34,827 nt of DNA. Origin: Armatimonadota bacterium. Its GTDB lineage: Bacteria > Armatimonadota > Armatimonadia > Armatimonadales > Capsulimonadaceae. Location of the stretch: contig JANXNV010000031.1 in assembly GCA_025353925.1 (NCBI GenBank), positions 1 through 34,827 on the forward strand, given 5' to 3'. The position numbers and the translations under genes were made by a program. Under the pieces are notes generated by a model, which searched no databases, was not told the origin of the DNA, and saw only the letters and a program-made list of their open reading frames with translations. Of this stretch, positions 25,679 to 33,275 are shown one piece after another (within the stretch, counting starts at the first letter, position 1; every line of letters starts with the position of its first letter).

Positions 25679-25682
25679 ACCA
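25674..25682 (-). promoter_or_regulatory. extended -10 promoter of the RHH operon
   Basis: On the minus strand TGGTATAGT is an extended -10. No good -35 is seen, as is common for this class. It abuts the ACTGCA repeats. Confidence 0.5.
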
Positions 25683-25718
25683 CAAAACAATCGTGATAAA
25701 AATCGTTTTCGAGAGGGC

Positions 25719-25746
25719 TTGCGTTTTGCCGTTTGCCCGGTATAAT
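25719..25746 (+). promoter_or_regulatory. promoter of the ARPP-1/VKOR/DsbA operon
   Basis: TTGCGT and a perfect TATAAT separated by 16 bases, about 60 bases before the start at 25808. Confidence 0.65.
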
Positions 25747-25807
25747 AAGCATACGATTCGGTCTTTCATCTGTGTATCAGCGCGTCTGTTCTTCAGGAGG
25801 AACGATT

Positions 25808-27016
25808 ATGTCCCAGCTTTCCCGCACTCTCGCTCGTGTTGGTCTCTTCGGCGTCTTCGGCACGGCGGTGGCCGTGGCGGCAGTCTTGGTCGGCAGTCGG
25901 CATCATGCCGCTCCGGCACTTCCCCTTGTGGTTGCACAAAACAGCGCTGCGCTCAGCAGCGGCTTTGGGCATCTGCACCTGGCTCCGGCGGTGACCTACG
26001 CCAACTTGACGGTCTACCCCGTGTATGCTGATGGCGGCGTCAGGTCTTGTCCGCAGGCGACGGCCCCTGAGTTTACGACGCTCGCGGAGGGCATGGACAA
26101 GGGTCTGGTACAGGCGCGGGAAGCCAACTGTCAGTGCGCTCCCGATTCCGAAGCGGCTGTGCCGCTGCCTGCCGGGGTGACGATCCCCGGACCCGAGGCG
26201 ACCAATGCGGAGCAGGGCGACAATCACCGGGGAGCAAACCTGCTGATGGTCACGAATATCAGCCCGAAGCCGACCTATATCCCTGATGGGCAAGTAGTTC
26301 CCGGCGGCGGCCAGGACCGGGGCACGGCGGCGGATACCGTCGTTCCGGCCCGCAGTGCTCAGGTCAGCGTGGCGGCGTTTTGCGTCGAGCAGGGCCGGTC
26401 CAATGGCCCTTCAGGAGAGTTCCGCAAAAATGTCGTGCTGGCGATCCCCTCCGTGCGCTATGCCATGCAGGTAGTCGGCGATCAGCAGCCGGTCTGGAAC
26501 TCGGTCGCAGTCGCCACGCACCACTTCGGGGCAACCACCGAGTCCGGCACTTACGCCGCCTTGAACCAGAACCGTGCTGCTCAGGCCGCTGTGCAGCCCT
26601 ATGCACAGGCGATGACTGTCGGCGTGCAGTCAGCGACACCGGGGCGCGTGGTTGGAGTGGTCGCGACAATCAATGGACGCATTGTCTGCGCGGACCTCTA
26701 CCGAAACCCGGCTCTCTTTAACCAGATGTGGCCGGCTCTGCTGCGCTCTTATGCCCTTCAGGCGGCGATGGTTCGTCCGGCAGCACACAAGTCCGCCCCA
26801 GGCGTTCCGGCCTCTGAAGCCGGACACTGGCTGGCCGCACTCGATATGGCTCCTAGTGCGCCAAGCCGGGCGTCGGCTTACACTCAGGTCGCACGGATCA
26901 CGACTGCCGCCGGGGCGGGAAATCGAACTGTGGCGGTGACTTCGCTGGACGGCTCCGCGAAGATGGCTCTGCTGCATGAGGCGTTCTGGACCCCGGCGGC
27001 CGCGCTCACAAACTAG
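25808..27016 (+). CDS. secreted/membrane-anchored ARPP-1-domain protein
   Basis: The ORF track opens at 25733, but AGGAGG precedes the ATG at 25808, giving 402 residues. An N-terminal hydrophobic helix (VGLFGVFGTAVAVAAVLVGS) acts as signal or anchor. The next part (LTVYPVYADGG, TTLAEGMDKGLVQAREA, LLMVTNISPKPTYIPDGQVVPGGGQDRG, VVPARSAQVSVAAFCVEQGR) matches my memory of the ARPP-1 domain, a family of unknown activity. The protein contains five cysteines (in SCPQ, CQC, FCVEQ and VCADL), so it could be a target of the neighbouring disulfide-forming enzymes. Its stop is two bases from the VKOR start. Confidence 0.8.
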   Translation: MSQLSRTLARVGLFGVFGTAVAVAAVLVGSRHHAAPALPLVVAQNSAALSSGFGHLHLAPAVTYANLTVYPVYADGGVRSCPQATAPEFTTLAEGMDKGLVQAREANCQCAPDSEAAVPLPAGVTIPGPEATNAEQGDNHRGANLLMVTNISPKPTYIPDGQVVPGGGQDRGTAADTVVPARSAQVSVAAFCVEQGRSNGPSGEFRKNVVLAIPSVRYAMQVVGDQQPVWNSVAVATHHFGATTESGTYAALNQNRAAQAAVQPYAQAMTVGVQSATPGRVVGVVATINGRIVCADLYRNPALFNQMWPALLRSYALQAAMVRPAAHKSAPGVPASEAGHWLAALDMAPSAPSRASAYTQVARITTAAGAGNRTVAVTSLDGSAKMALLHEAFWTPAAALTN

Positions 27017-27018
27017 AG

Positions 27019-27555
27019 ATGGCATCCGTAGAGTCAGACATGTCAAGCACCGCCGCCGTCATTCACCAAAGCGAACCTGTCCGTCAGACTTGCACGGTGA
27101 TTGCGGCGGTGCTTTCGTTTGTTGGGGCGGGAATCGCGGGGACTCTCTGGTGGACGGAGAAAACGCGTCAGGATGTGCCGTGCAGCGCGGACGGCGGCTG
27201 TGCGATCGTAGCGGCAAGCAAATGGTCTCATGTCGATCTGATCTTTTGGCACGATGTTCCGGTCGCACTGCTAGGCCTTCTTGGTTACATCTTTCTGCTC
27301 AGCATCGCCATGCTGCGCCTTGGGTGGGAGAATGAGGCGGTTCAGCGTCGTCTGCACGGCCTGACCTGGCTGACGACCGCCACCGGGACAGCGTACTCGT
27401 GGTACCTGCAGTGGATCGCCCATTTCGAGATCGGGGCGTACTGCCCCTGGTGCCGGGCTTCGGCGATCACGATGACGGTTTTATTTCTGACGGTGACAGC
27501 GGAGTGGCTAGCACAAAAACGCCGCAGAAACGGGAGAGTGCCGGCGCATGAGTAA
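27019..27555 (+). CDS. vitamin K epoxide reductase (VKOR) family protein
   Basis: A 178-residue membrane protein with about four or five hydrophobic helices. It carries both cysteine pairs of the VKOR fold: Cys55 and Cys61 in the outer loop (VPCSADGGCAIV...SKWS) and the active CxxC Cys142/Cys145 in YCPWC, next to the quinone site. Bacterial VKOR reoxidises a DsbA-like partner and passes electrons to quinone, replacing DsbB. The start at 27019 (GAG upstream) is two bases after the previous stop; an alternative ATG at 27040 is possible. It overlaps the DsbA-like gene by 8 bases, so the two are translationally coupled. Confidence 0.93.
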   Translation: MASVESDMSSTAAVIHQSEPVRQTCTVIAAVLSFVGAGIAGTLWWTEKTRQDVPCSADGGCAIVAASKWSHVDLIFWHDVPVALLGLLGYIFLLSIAMLRLGWENEAVQRRLHGLTWLTTATGTAYSWYLQWIAHFEIGAYCPWCRASAITMTVLFLTVTAEWLAQKRRRNGRVPAHE

Positions 27556-28321
27556 CGGGACTGGGAAAAAGATTGCCCTGCTGGCGGTTTTTCTGGCAAT
27601 GATGATCGGGCTGGGTGTGTGGATCACCAAGTTCAATCCGGAAAGTGGCAGCTCGAATGCGACCGCGCGAAAGCTGCAGCCCGCTCCGAAGCTGGATACG
27701 GTTAAGCTGGCAGGGCAGTGGCCACAGATCGTCGCGCATGCGGCGGCTCCGGCCCGGGGCCGTGCGGCAGCCCGGTACACGATCGCCGAGTTCGGCGATT
27801 TTCAGTGCCCGCAGTGCGGCAAAGTCCGGCCGCTTCTGGAGACTCTGCTGCAGAAATACCCAGACGAAGTTAATCTGCTTTTTATTCATCGCCCCTTCCC
27901 GCAGCTGCATCAGTGGGCCATCCCTGCCGGGAAAGCTTCGGAGATCGCCGCTGTGCAGGGCAAGTTCTGGCCGATGTACGACCAGCTTTACGGTCATCAG
28001 GACAATCTGGAGCCGGGCTATTACAGCGAGTATGCGGCGCAGGTGGGATTAGATAAAGCGGGCTTTCAGAAAGCGTTCGATACGGGCGCGGGCGCAGATA
28101 AAGTCAAGGCGGCAAGCGCATTCTCCGATGCGGTCGGTGTTCAGGAAACGCCGACCCTTCTGCTCCGAGACAATAAAAAGAACACGGTTACGATCTATCT
28201 TGGAATCGACGGGACCAAAAATGCAGATGGTACGCTTCAGTACCCCGGCGTCAAAGAATTAGTCGCGCGGCCTCCTTGGACTCAAGCCGTTGCGGCGTCA
28301 CTTCCTCCGTCACCACGGTGA
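27548..28321 (+). CDS. DsbA-like thioredoxin-fold protein
   Basis: A 257-residue protein. An N-terminal membrane anchor or signal (IALLAVFLAMMIGLGVWI) is followed by a DsbA/Thioredoxin_4-type domain. The redox CxxC is Cys87-Cys90 in FGDFQCPQCGKV, and the cis-proline loop is QETPTLLL. It would introduce disulfides into exported proteins and be recycled by the VKOR just upstream. GGGAGAG lies about ten bases before the ATG. The last 23 codons (tail PPWTQAVAASLPPSPR) overlap the convergent transglutaminase-like gene by 71 bases. Confidence 0.93.
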   Translation: MSNGTGKKIALLAVFLAMMIGLGVWITKFNPESGSSNATARKLQPAPKLDTVKLAGQWPQIVAHAAAPARGRAAARYTIAEFGDFQCPQCGKVRPLLETLLQKYPDEVNLLFIHRPFPQLHQWAIPAGKASEIAAVQGKFWPMYDQLYGHQDNLEPGYYSEYAAQVGLDKAGFQKAFDTGAGADKVKAASAFSDAVGVQETPTLLLRDNKKNTVTIYLGIDGTKNADGTLQYPGVKELVARPPWTQAVAASLPPSPR

Positions 28322-29099
28322 ACTTTTCCAGCGTATTCATTCCAAAGGCGGTGGTCATGGCGATGTCTACGGCGTCGCGCCCACGTGTCATGAGGATCCG
28401 TCCGATACGCGGCGTGTTATGGCGCGGGTCGAACATATGCCACCGTCCGCCCAGATACACTTCCATCCACGCATTGAAATCCATGGGGTTCGGGTCCGTG
28501 GGAATTCCGATGTCTCCCAAGTAGCCGTTGCAGTACCGTGCCGGAATATTCATGCAGCGGCAGAACGTCACCGCCAGATGCGTGAAGTCCCGGCAGACTC
28601 CGCGCCGCTCCTGGAAAACGTCCCGCGCCGTTTTAGAGGGTCGGGCGTATTTGTACCCGAACTCAACATTCTGGAAGACCCAGTCGCAAATTGCCTGCAC
28701 CCTTGCCCATCCCGGCGGCGTTTTCTCGAACAGGTCCCACGCGACCGGCAGCATTTCCGCCACTTCGCAGTAGCGGGAAGCCAGCAGGAACGGCAGGCAC
28801 TCATCCGGAAGCTCTTCCACCGGAAACTCAAACACCTGAGGCGAGGGGACTTCCAGCAGCCCGCTGTCCTCGGCTATCGTCTCGCTGAACAGCCGCATCC
28901 GCCCGCGCGGCGCGACCAATCGGTGGCTGATATTTCCGAATCCATCCACGAATTCGCGGATCGGCACCTCCGGCTCCGTGCGCGGCCCGTCCGGCTTCTC
29001 TAATCGGTGCAATTCGGAGGGATGAACATTCAGCAGCAGCACGAGGGGGGTCGGTGCGGCGAAATTATAAATCAAGTCGTAGCCAATTCGAATCCGCAT
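28251..29099 (-). CDS. transglutaminase-like (cysteine peptidase fold) family protein
   Basis: The ORF track begins at 29165 with a TTG, but MRIRIGYDLIYNF at 29099 is the usual beginning of this family, so I place the start there (282 residues). The N-terminal beta domain is followed by the transglutaminase core. The catalytic cysteine is in RRGVCRDFTHLAV, and the second block is PMDFNAWMEVYLGGRWHMFDPRHN. The position often occupied by histidine (DFHAW) is Asn in this subfamily (DFNAW), so the catalytic histidine may be elsewhere. Members are often encoded near peptide-bond-modifying enzymes; the true substrate is unknown. The 3' end overlaps the DsbA-like gene. Confidence 0.88.
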   Translation of the reverse strand: MRIRIGYDLIYNFAAPTPLVLLLNVHPSELHRLEKPDGPRTEPEVPIREFVDGFGNISHRLVAPRGRMRLFSETIAEDSGLLEVPSPQVFEFPVEELPDECLPFLLASRYCEVAEMLPVAWDLFEKTPPGWARVQAICDWVFQNVEFGYKYARPSKTARDVFQERRGVCRDFTHLAVTFCRCMNIPARYCNGYLGDIGIPTDPNPMDFNAWMEVYLGGRWHMFDPRHNTPRIGRILMTRGRDAVDIAMTTAFGMNTLEKFTVVTEEVTPQRLESKEAARLIL

Positions 29100-29169
29100 T
29101 TGAGGGTTCCGGGTGGTAACATAAATGGGACGGCGGCATTGCCGGTGAGTTGGTGCAAGTAGCACCGCC

Positions 29170-29197
29170 AGTATAGCCGAAAAATGGCGAAAGTAAG
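29170..29197 (-). promoter_or_regulatory. candidate promoter of the transglutaminase-like gene
   Basis: On the minus strand, a weak -35 (CTTACT) followed after 16 bases by TATACT. Tentative. Confidence 0.35.
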
Positions 29198-29307
29198 CTA
29201 AGACGTGGAACTAAAGTTCTACGCTGTGTGGCGCAGACGCCTAGTTTCGACCTGCGTCGAAAAAGATACACAGACAGCAGAAGGTGGTCTTGTCTGGTTC
29301 AATTACG

Positions 29308-29505
29308 ATGAACATCACAGAAATTACAATGGCAGCTGATTCTCTTTCTTTTCATGACATGAACAAGCTCATGGAGCGGCTGGAAGAGATGCGCCAAGAA
29401 AAATGGGATCAGCAGATTGCCCAGGATTGGGAAAATGGGCGTTTCGATGAGGCAATAGCCCGCGCGAAGAAAGCCTGCGCCGAGGGCCGGTGTACCCCAC
29501 TTTGA
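29308..29505 (+). CDS. small conserved-looking hypothetical protein
   Basis: 65 residues from the ATG at 29308; a GTG at 29284 or an ATG at 29329 are alternatives, and none has a good ribosome-binding site. The sequence is a charged helical protein (HDMNKLMERLEEMRQEKWDQQIA) ending in DEAIARAKKACAEGRCTPL. The final pattern, a helix ending with a G-x-x-x-P-L tail, is like many small antitoxin-type or uncharacterised proteins I recall, but I cannot name a family. It overlaps the acyl-carrier-like frame by 16 bases. Confidence 0.6.
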   Translation: MNITEITMAADSLSFHDMNKLMERLEEMRQEKWDQQIAQDWENGRFDEAIARAKKACAEGRCTPL

Positions 29506-29786
29506 ACCTAGTGTTCAATAAAGTGATGGCCATTGTCGCAAATACATTCGATGTAAGCGTCGGAAGCCTCTCGTTGGAGACACGCTTCCTCGAAGAGTTA
29601 AACGCATCGCTTAATTTCACCGAAATGATCATGGCTTGTGAAGAGGCGTTTGACATCGCCATTCCAGATGAGGATGCCGAAAAACTACTCACCGTAGGTC
29701 TGCTGGCCGCCTATCTCGAGGCGCGAGTCCACGCTGGGAGCGCGGTGTGGCCACCCCCTCCCAAGATAGCAGGATACGACTCCTGA
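29490..29786 (+). CDS. acyl-carrier-like protein with an atypical DSL motif
   Basis: A frame of 98 codons. The region around IVANTFDV, FLEELNASLNFTEMIMACEEAFDIAIPDEDAEKLLTVGLLAAYLEA aligns well with acyl carrier proteins, which carry fatty acids or peptide intermediates on a phosphopantetheine arm. The usual GADSL is NASL here: the serine is kept but the aspartate before it is missing. The phosphopantetheine transferase usually contacts that aspartate, so modification is uncertain. The GTG start at 29490 is doubtful (no good ribosome-binding site); GTG at 29511 or ATG at 29526 are possible. It overlaps the preceding small gene by 16 bases. A 20-residue Pro-rich tail is unusual for ACPs. Confidence 0.7.
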   Translation: MYPTLNLVFNKVMAIVANTFDVSVGSLSLETRFLEELNASLNFTEMIMACEEAFDIAIPDEDAEKLLTVGLLAAYLEARVHAGSAVWPPPPKIAGYDS

Positions 29787-29794
29787 GGGCGTCA

Positions 29795-30448
29795 ATGATT
29801 ATAACAAACACATCTACCGTACCGAACTACGAAAAGCGTCTCGATGCCAATCACACCTGGGCACTCCGGGAGGGTGGAATGTTCTTTCAGAACGAGAGTG
29901 AGGTGCAGAAGTCGCTGCGCCGCATCACGGACCGCCTCCGAGACCTCGGCATCGACTATGCGGTGGTGGGCGGCATGGCACTCTTTCTGCATGGCTATCG
30001 GCGGTTCACGGAAGACGTAGACTTGCTGGTGACACCGGACGGGCTGGCAAAAGCACACGCGGCTCTGGAAGGGAGTGGGTATCGGCCTCCGTTTCCTAAC
30101 AGCAAGAATTTGCGGGATACGGAGAATGGGGTGAGAATAGAGTTCATAATCACCGGTGAGTATCCGGGCGATGGTAAGCCAAAGCCCGTCGCGTTCCCCG
30201 ATCCTGTACATGCCGGGGTAATGCATGAGGGTATCACGCTGCTGAATTTACCGGCACTCATCGAGCTGAAGTTAGCATCGGGCATGACGGGGGCGGGTCG
30301 CATCAAAGATTTGGGAGATGTCCAAGAATTGATCAAACTGCTGAAACTGCCGTCTGATTATGCCGCTGTGGTCTCGCCGTTTGTTCAGGAGAAATACAAG
30401 GAACTGTGGCAGTCCGCAGCGGGCATTTCTGAGCAGGAAGAACAGTAG
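29795..30448 (+). CDS. nucleotidyltransferase-fold protein (AbiEii/NTP_transf-like)
   Basis: 217 residues from the ATG at 29795, which has GAGG upstream; the GTG at 29747 would overlap the ACP-like gene. The block DYAVVGGMALFLHGYRRFTEDVDLLV fits the DNA polymerase-beta-type nucleotidyltransferase fold: GG followed by the (D/E)-x-D pair (EDVDLLV). ALIELKLASGMTGAGRIKDLGDVQEL resembles the segment common to AbiEii/DUF-type nucleotidyltransferases. Such proteins add nucleotides to RNA, protein or small molecules, or act as toxins in toxin-antitoxin pairs. The preceding small gene is not demonstrably an antitoxin. The AAA gene follows by 10 bases, so they are likely co-transcribed. Confidence 0.8.
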   Translation: MIITNTSTVPNYEKRLDANHTWALREGGMFFQNESEVQKSLRRITDRLRDLGIDYAVVGGMALFLHGYRRFTEDVDLLVTPDGLAKAHAALEGSGYRPPFPNSKNLRDTENGVRIEFIITGEYPGDGKPKPVAFPDPVHAGVMHEGITLLNLPALIELKLASGMTGAGRIKDLGDVQELIKLLKLPSDYAAVVSPFVQEKYKELWQSAAGISEQEEQ

Positions 30449-30458
30449 GGATAAACAC

Positions 30459-33053
30459 ATGGCACAGAGCGCGGTCGATACGGAGCTGGAAACGCTGATC
30501 CGGGCACGGTACCCGATCATTTATGTCGTCTCCTGGGAAGAGAAGCGGGTTGAGGAGGCCCTTGGGGCAATCGCGAAAGCCCGCGGCAAGAAGATGTACC
30601 AGTGGACTGTCACGCAGGGCATGGTGCTGAACCCGCTGAACCGGGATGAGGCCACCCGGGACCCGCTGGCCGCGCTGGACTTTATCATGGAGTCGCGCGA
30701 TCAGGCTGTGTTCGTGCTGAAAGACTTTCATCCATTTTTAAACGATACGGCCCTGGTGCGCCGTCTGCGGGATTTGACGGTGTCCCTGAAAACTTCTTAT
30801 AAAACCATCGTCCTGCTCTCGCCCCTGCTGAAGCTGCCGCCGGAGCTGGAAAAAGAGATCACCGTGGTGGATTATGCCCTGCCGTCGGAAGAGGATTTAG
30901 GGCTGCTGCTGGACAGCATTATCCAGAGCGTCAAGGCGAACCCCCAGGTGCAGACCGAGCTGACCACTGCCCAGCGGGAGCAGCTTCTGAAAGCCGCTCT
31001 GGGGCTGACGGCGACGGAGGCGGAGAACGTCTTCGCGAAGTCCCTGGTCGAGCGGCGCCGGTTCGATGTAGACGTCATTCTTTCGGAGAAAGAGCAGATC
31101 ATTCGCAAGTCCGCCATTCTGGAATACTACCGGACTTCGGAAGCCTTCGGGGATGTCGGCGGACTCAATCTGCTGAAGGACTGGATGGACAAACGCACCG
31201 TGGCGTTCACTGAAAAAGCCCGCGAATACGGCCTGCCGTCCCCGAAAGGGATCCTGATTTTAGGCGTGCAAGGGTGCGGTAAGTGCCATGCATTGGACAC
31301 CCCGATTTTGATGCACGACGGTTCGGTCAAGACAGTGCAAAATGTCGAGGTCGGTGACAGGCTGATGGGGCCGGACTCGCAGTCGCGTGCGGTACTGTCC
31401 ACGATGCAGGGACGAGGCGAAATGTACCGGGTCTCGCCGATGAAGGGGGACTCCTACACGGTCAACGCTGACCACATCCTGTCTCTGCGCGTGAGTGGCT
31501 ACACCCCCAAACACAAGAAATTCAAAGAGGCCGATACGAATGGCCTCATCAACATTCCCGTATGTGACTATTTAAAGCGCAGCCCCTGCTTCCATCAATC
31601 TGCGATGGGCTGGCGTACGGGCGTAGACTTCCCCGTGCAATCCGTTCCCTTAGATCCCTACTTCCTCGGCCTGTGGCTCGGAGACGAGGACTCCTGCCAT
31701 CCGAATATCACGACGATGGACCCGGAGATTGCAGCGTATCTGGAAGTTATTGCGGCGCGGTACGGGGTGCGTGTTCGCAGCAGCATCACGAAGGGCAGAG
31801 CGACGCATTACTGCCTATCAGCGGGTCAGCTCGGCAGTGCGCCAAATCCATTGACTTGCCTACTGCGGCAGCTCGATGTCGCCGGGAACAAACATATCCC
31901 GCATCTTTACAAAACAAATAGCCGGGAAATTCGTTTGCAGGTGCTGGCCGGGATCATCGACACGGATGGGCACCAGAACGGCAATACCTATGATCTTATC
32001 CAAAAGAATCAGAAATTGGCCCAGGATATTGTATTTCTGGCACGGTCGCTCGGTCTCGCCGCCTATCTTATGCCCTGCGAGAAGTCTTGTTCTTACCTGG
32101 GCCTGAAGCGCAGCGGACACCACTTCCGTGTGTCAATCTCAGGAGATACCGATCAAATTCCAGTTCGTGTCGCGCATAAAAAGTGCAGCCCTCGTCGTCA
32201 GCGCAAGAATGTTCTCAATGTTGGCATCACTGTGTCACCGGTCGGGGTGGACGACTATTACGGGTTCGAGGTCGAGGGCGACGGCCTTTTTCTACTCGGC
32301 GATTTCACAGTCACGCACAACTCGCTCTCGGCAAAAGCGATCGCGTCGCTCTGGAAACTGCCGCTTCTGCGGATGGATGTCGGCAAGATTTTTGGGGGCA
32401 TTGTCGGGCAGAGCGAAGAGAATATCCGAAAAGCCATTCGGGTGGCGGAAAGCACGGCCCCGAATATCGTCTGGATCGATGAGCTGGAGAAGGGCTTTTC
32501 GGGAACGCAGTCGTCAGGAATCAGCGACGGAGGCACGACGGCGCGGGTATTTGGAACGTTTCTCGCCTGGCTTCAGGACAAAACGGCTCCGTGCTTTGTC
32601 GTGGCGACCGCAAACGACGTTTCCGCGCTGCCGCCGGAGCTGCTGCGCAAGGGCCGCTTCGATGAGATTTTCTTTGTCGACCTCCCGGATGGACCGGAGC
32701 GGGAAGAGATCTTCACGATCCACTTGAAAAAGCGGAAGCGGGACCCGGCGAAGTTCGATCTACCCGCACTCGCGAAAGCGACACCGGGTTACTCGGGGGC
32801 GGAGATCGAGCAGGCCGTGATCTCGGCCATGTATGATGCATTCAATCTGGACCGGGACATCCAGACCGAAGATATTCTCACTGTCGCCAAGCAGTCCGTG
32901 CCGCTGTCATTGACCATGAAGGAAAAGATAGACATCCTGCGCTTCTGGGCCGAAACCCGCGCCCGCCCGGCTTCGTCCGCCCCGCCGGTCGAGACGCAGG
33001 AAGCGGGAATGCAGGAGCACGATGACCGGATCACGCCGGTGCTGATTGAATGA
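30459..33053 (+). CDS. Ycf46-like AAA+ ATPase interrupted by an intein in Walker A
   Basis: The ORF track starts at 30360, but the ATG at 30459 (after AGGGAT) gives [23 protein letters not shown], the usual beginning of the Ycf46/AAA group. The precursor is 864 residues and about 518 after removal of the 346-residue intein. The N-terminal part (residues 1-260) matches Ycf46 ([25 protein letters not shown]). The AAA module has its Walker A (GVQGCGKS once spliced), Walker B ([12 protein letters not shown]), sensor region ([15 protein letters not shown]) and arginine finger region ([10 protein letters not shown]). Function of the family is unknown. It follows the nucleotidyltransferase gene by 10 bases. 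Confidence 0.9.
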   Translation: MAQSAVDTELETLIRARYPIIYVVSWEEKRVEEALGAIAKARGKKMYQWTVTQGMVLNPLNRDEATRDPLAALDFIMESRDQAVFVLKDFHPFLNDTALVRRLRDLTVSLKTSYKTIVLLSPLLKLPPELEKEITVVDYALPSEEDLGLLLDSIIQSVKANPQVQTELTTAQREQLLKAALGLTATEAENVFAKSLVERRRFDVDVILSEKEQIIRKSAILEYYRTSEAFGDVGGLNLLKDWMDKRTVAFTEKAREYGLPSPKGILILGVQGCGKCHALDTPILMHDGSVKTVQNVEVGDRLMGPDSQSRAVLSTMQGRGEMYRVSPMKGDSYTVNADHILSLRVSGYTPKHKKFKEADTNGLINIPVCDYLKRSPCFHQSAMGWRTGVDFPVQSVPLDPYFLGLWLGDEDSCHPNITTMDPEIAAYLEVIAARYGVRVRSSITKGRATHYCLSAGQLGSAPNPLTCLLRQLDVAGNKHIPHLYKTNSREIRLQVLAGIIDTDGHQNGNTYDLIQKNQKLAQDIVFLARSLGLAAYLMPCEKSCSYLGLKRSGHHFRVSISGDTDQIPVRVAHKKCSPRRQRKNVLNVGITVSPVGVDDYYGFEVEGDGLFLLGDFTVTHNSLSAKAIASLWKLPLLRMDVGKIFGGIVGQSEENIRKAIRVAESTAPNIVWIDELEKGFSGTQSSGISDGGTTARVFGTFLAWLQDKTAPCFVVATANDVSALPPELLRKGRFDEIFFVDLPDGPEREEIFTIHLKKRKRDPAKFDLPALAKATPGYSGAEIEQAVISAMYDAFNLDRDIQTEDILTVAKQSVPLSLTMKEKIDILRFWAETRARPASSAPPVETQEAGMQEHDDRITPVLIE
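31284..32321 (+). mobile_element. intein with LAGLIDADG-type homing endonuclease motifs, inserted in the AAA P-loop
   Basis: The frame is open through the insert. It begins with a Cys right after GVQGCGK ([20 protein letters not shown], intein block A), has block [10 protein letters not shown], and ends with FTVTHN followed by Ser+1 of the host protein. That is the normal N-terminal Cys, penultimate His, terminal Asn, then Ser arrangement needed for splicing. LAGLIDADG-like motifs are seen as [11 protein letters not shown] and LAGIIDTDG, each with its key Asp, so an endonuclease may still be active. The intein is 346 residues (residues 276-621 of the precursor). It sits just before the Walker A serine, so the ATPase works only after excision. 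Confidence 0.93.
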
Positions 33054-33085
33054 GGGGGATTGGAGGCACGAACAGAAGTCCCACA

Positions 33086-33237
33086 GATAGGAGCCACGGA
33101 TTGGAAATCCGAGGCTGGAAAGTGCCCACCGTCGAAGCGACGTTCATACTGCGACGCACGGCCCTTATCTACCACTCTTGCGTCCCCTGGACGCTGGGCT
33201 TTTTCCAGCCTCGGATTTCCAATCCGTGGCTCCTATC
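33086..33237. repeat. 36-bp perfect inverted repeat in the intergenic region before xerD
   Basis: Left arm 33086-33121 (GATAGGAGCCACGGATTGGA...) and right arm 33202-33237 are exact reverse complements separated by 80 bases. Each arm contains an inner near-palindrome (GGATTGGAAATCC). The centre has small imperfect hairpins. It looks like a non-autonomous, MITE-like or REP-like element; no transposase is present. The rest of the 222-base gap (33054-33275) shows no gene or clear promoter. Confidence 0.9.
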
Positions 33238-33275
33238 CGGTCTGACGGGCTTCGTTTGAAATCAGTAACAACCGT

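Noticed and set aside
28441-28500. Loss of the catalytic His in the transglutaminase-like protein
   Set aside because: DFNAW instead of DFHAW appears to be typical for this subfamily rather than a defect in this copy.
29308-30448. Classical toxin-antitoxin pair (small protein plus nucleotidyltransferase)
   Set aside because: An ACP-like gene separates them and the small protein has no recognised antitoxin domain; the nucleotidyltransferase lacks the MNT/HEPN arrangement.
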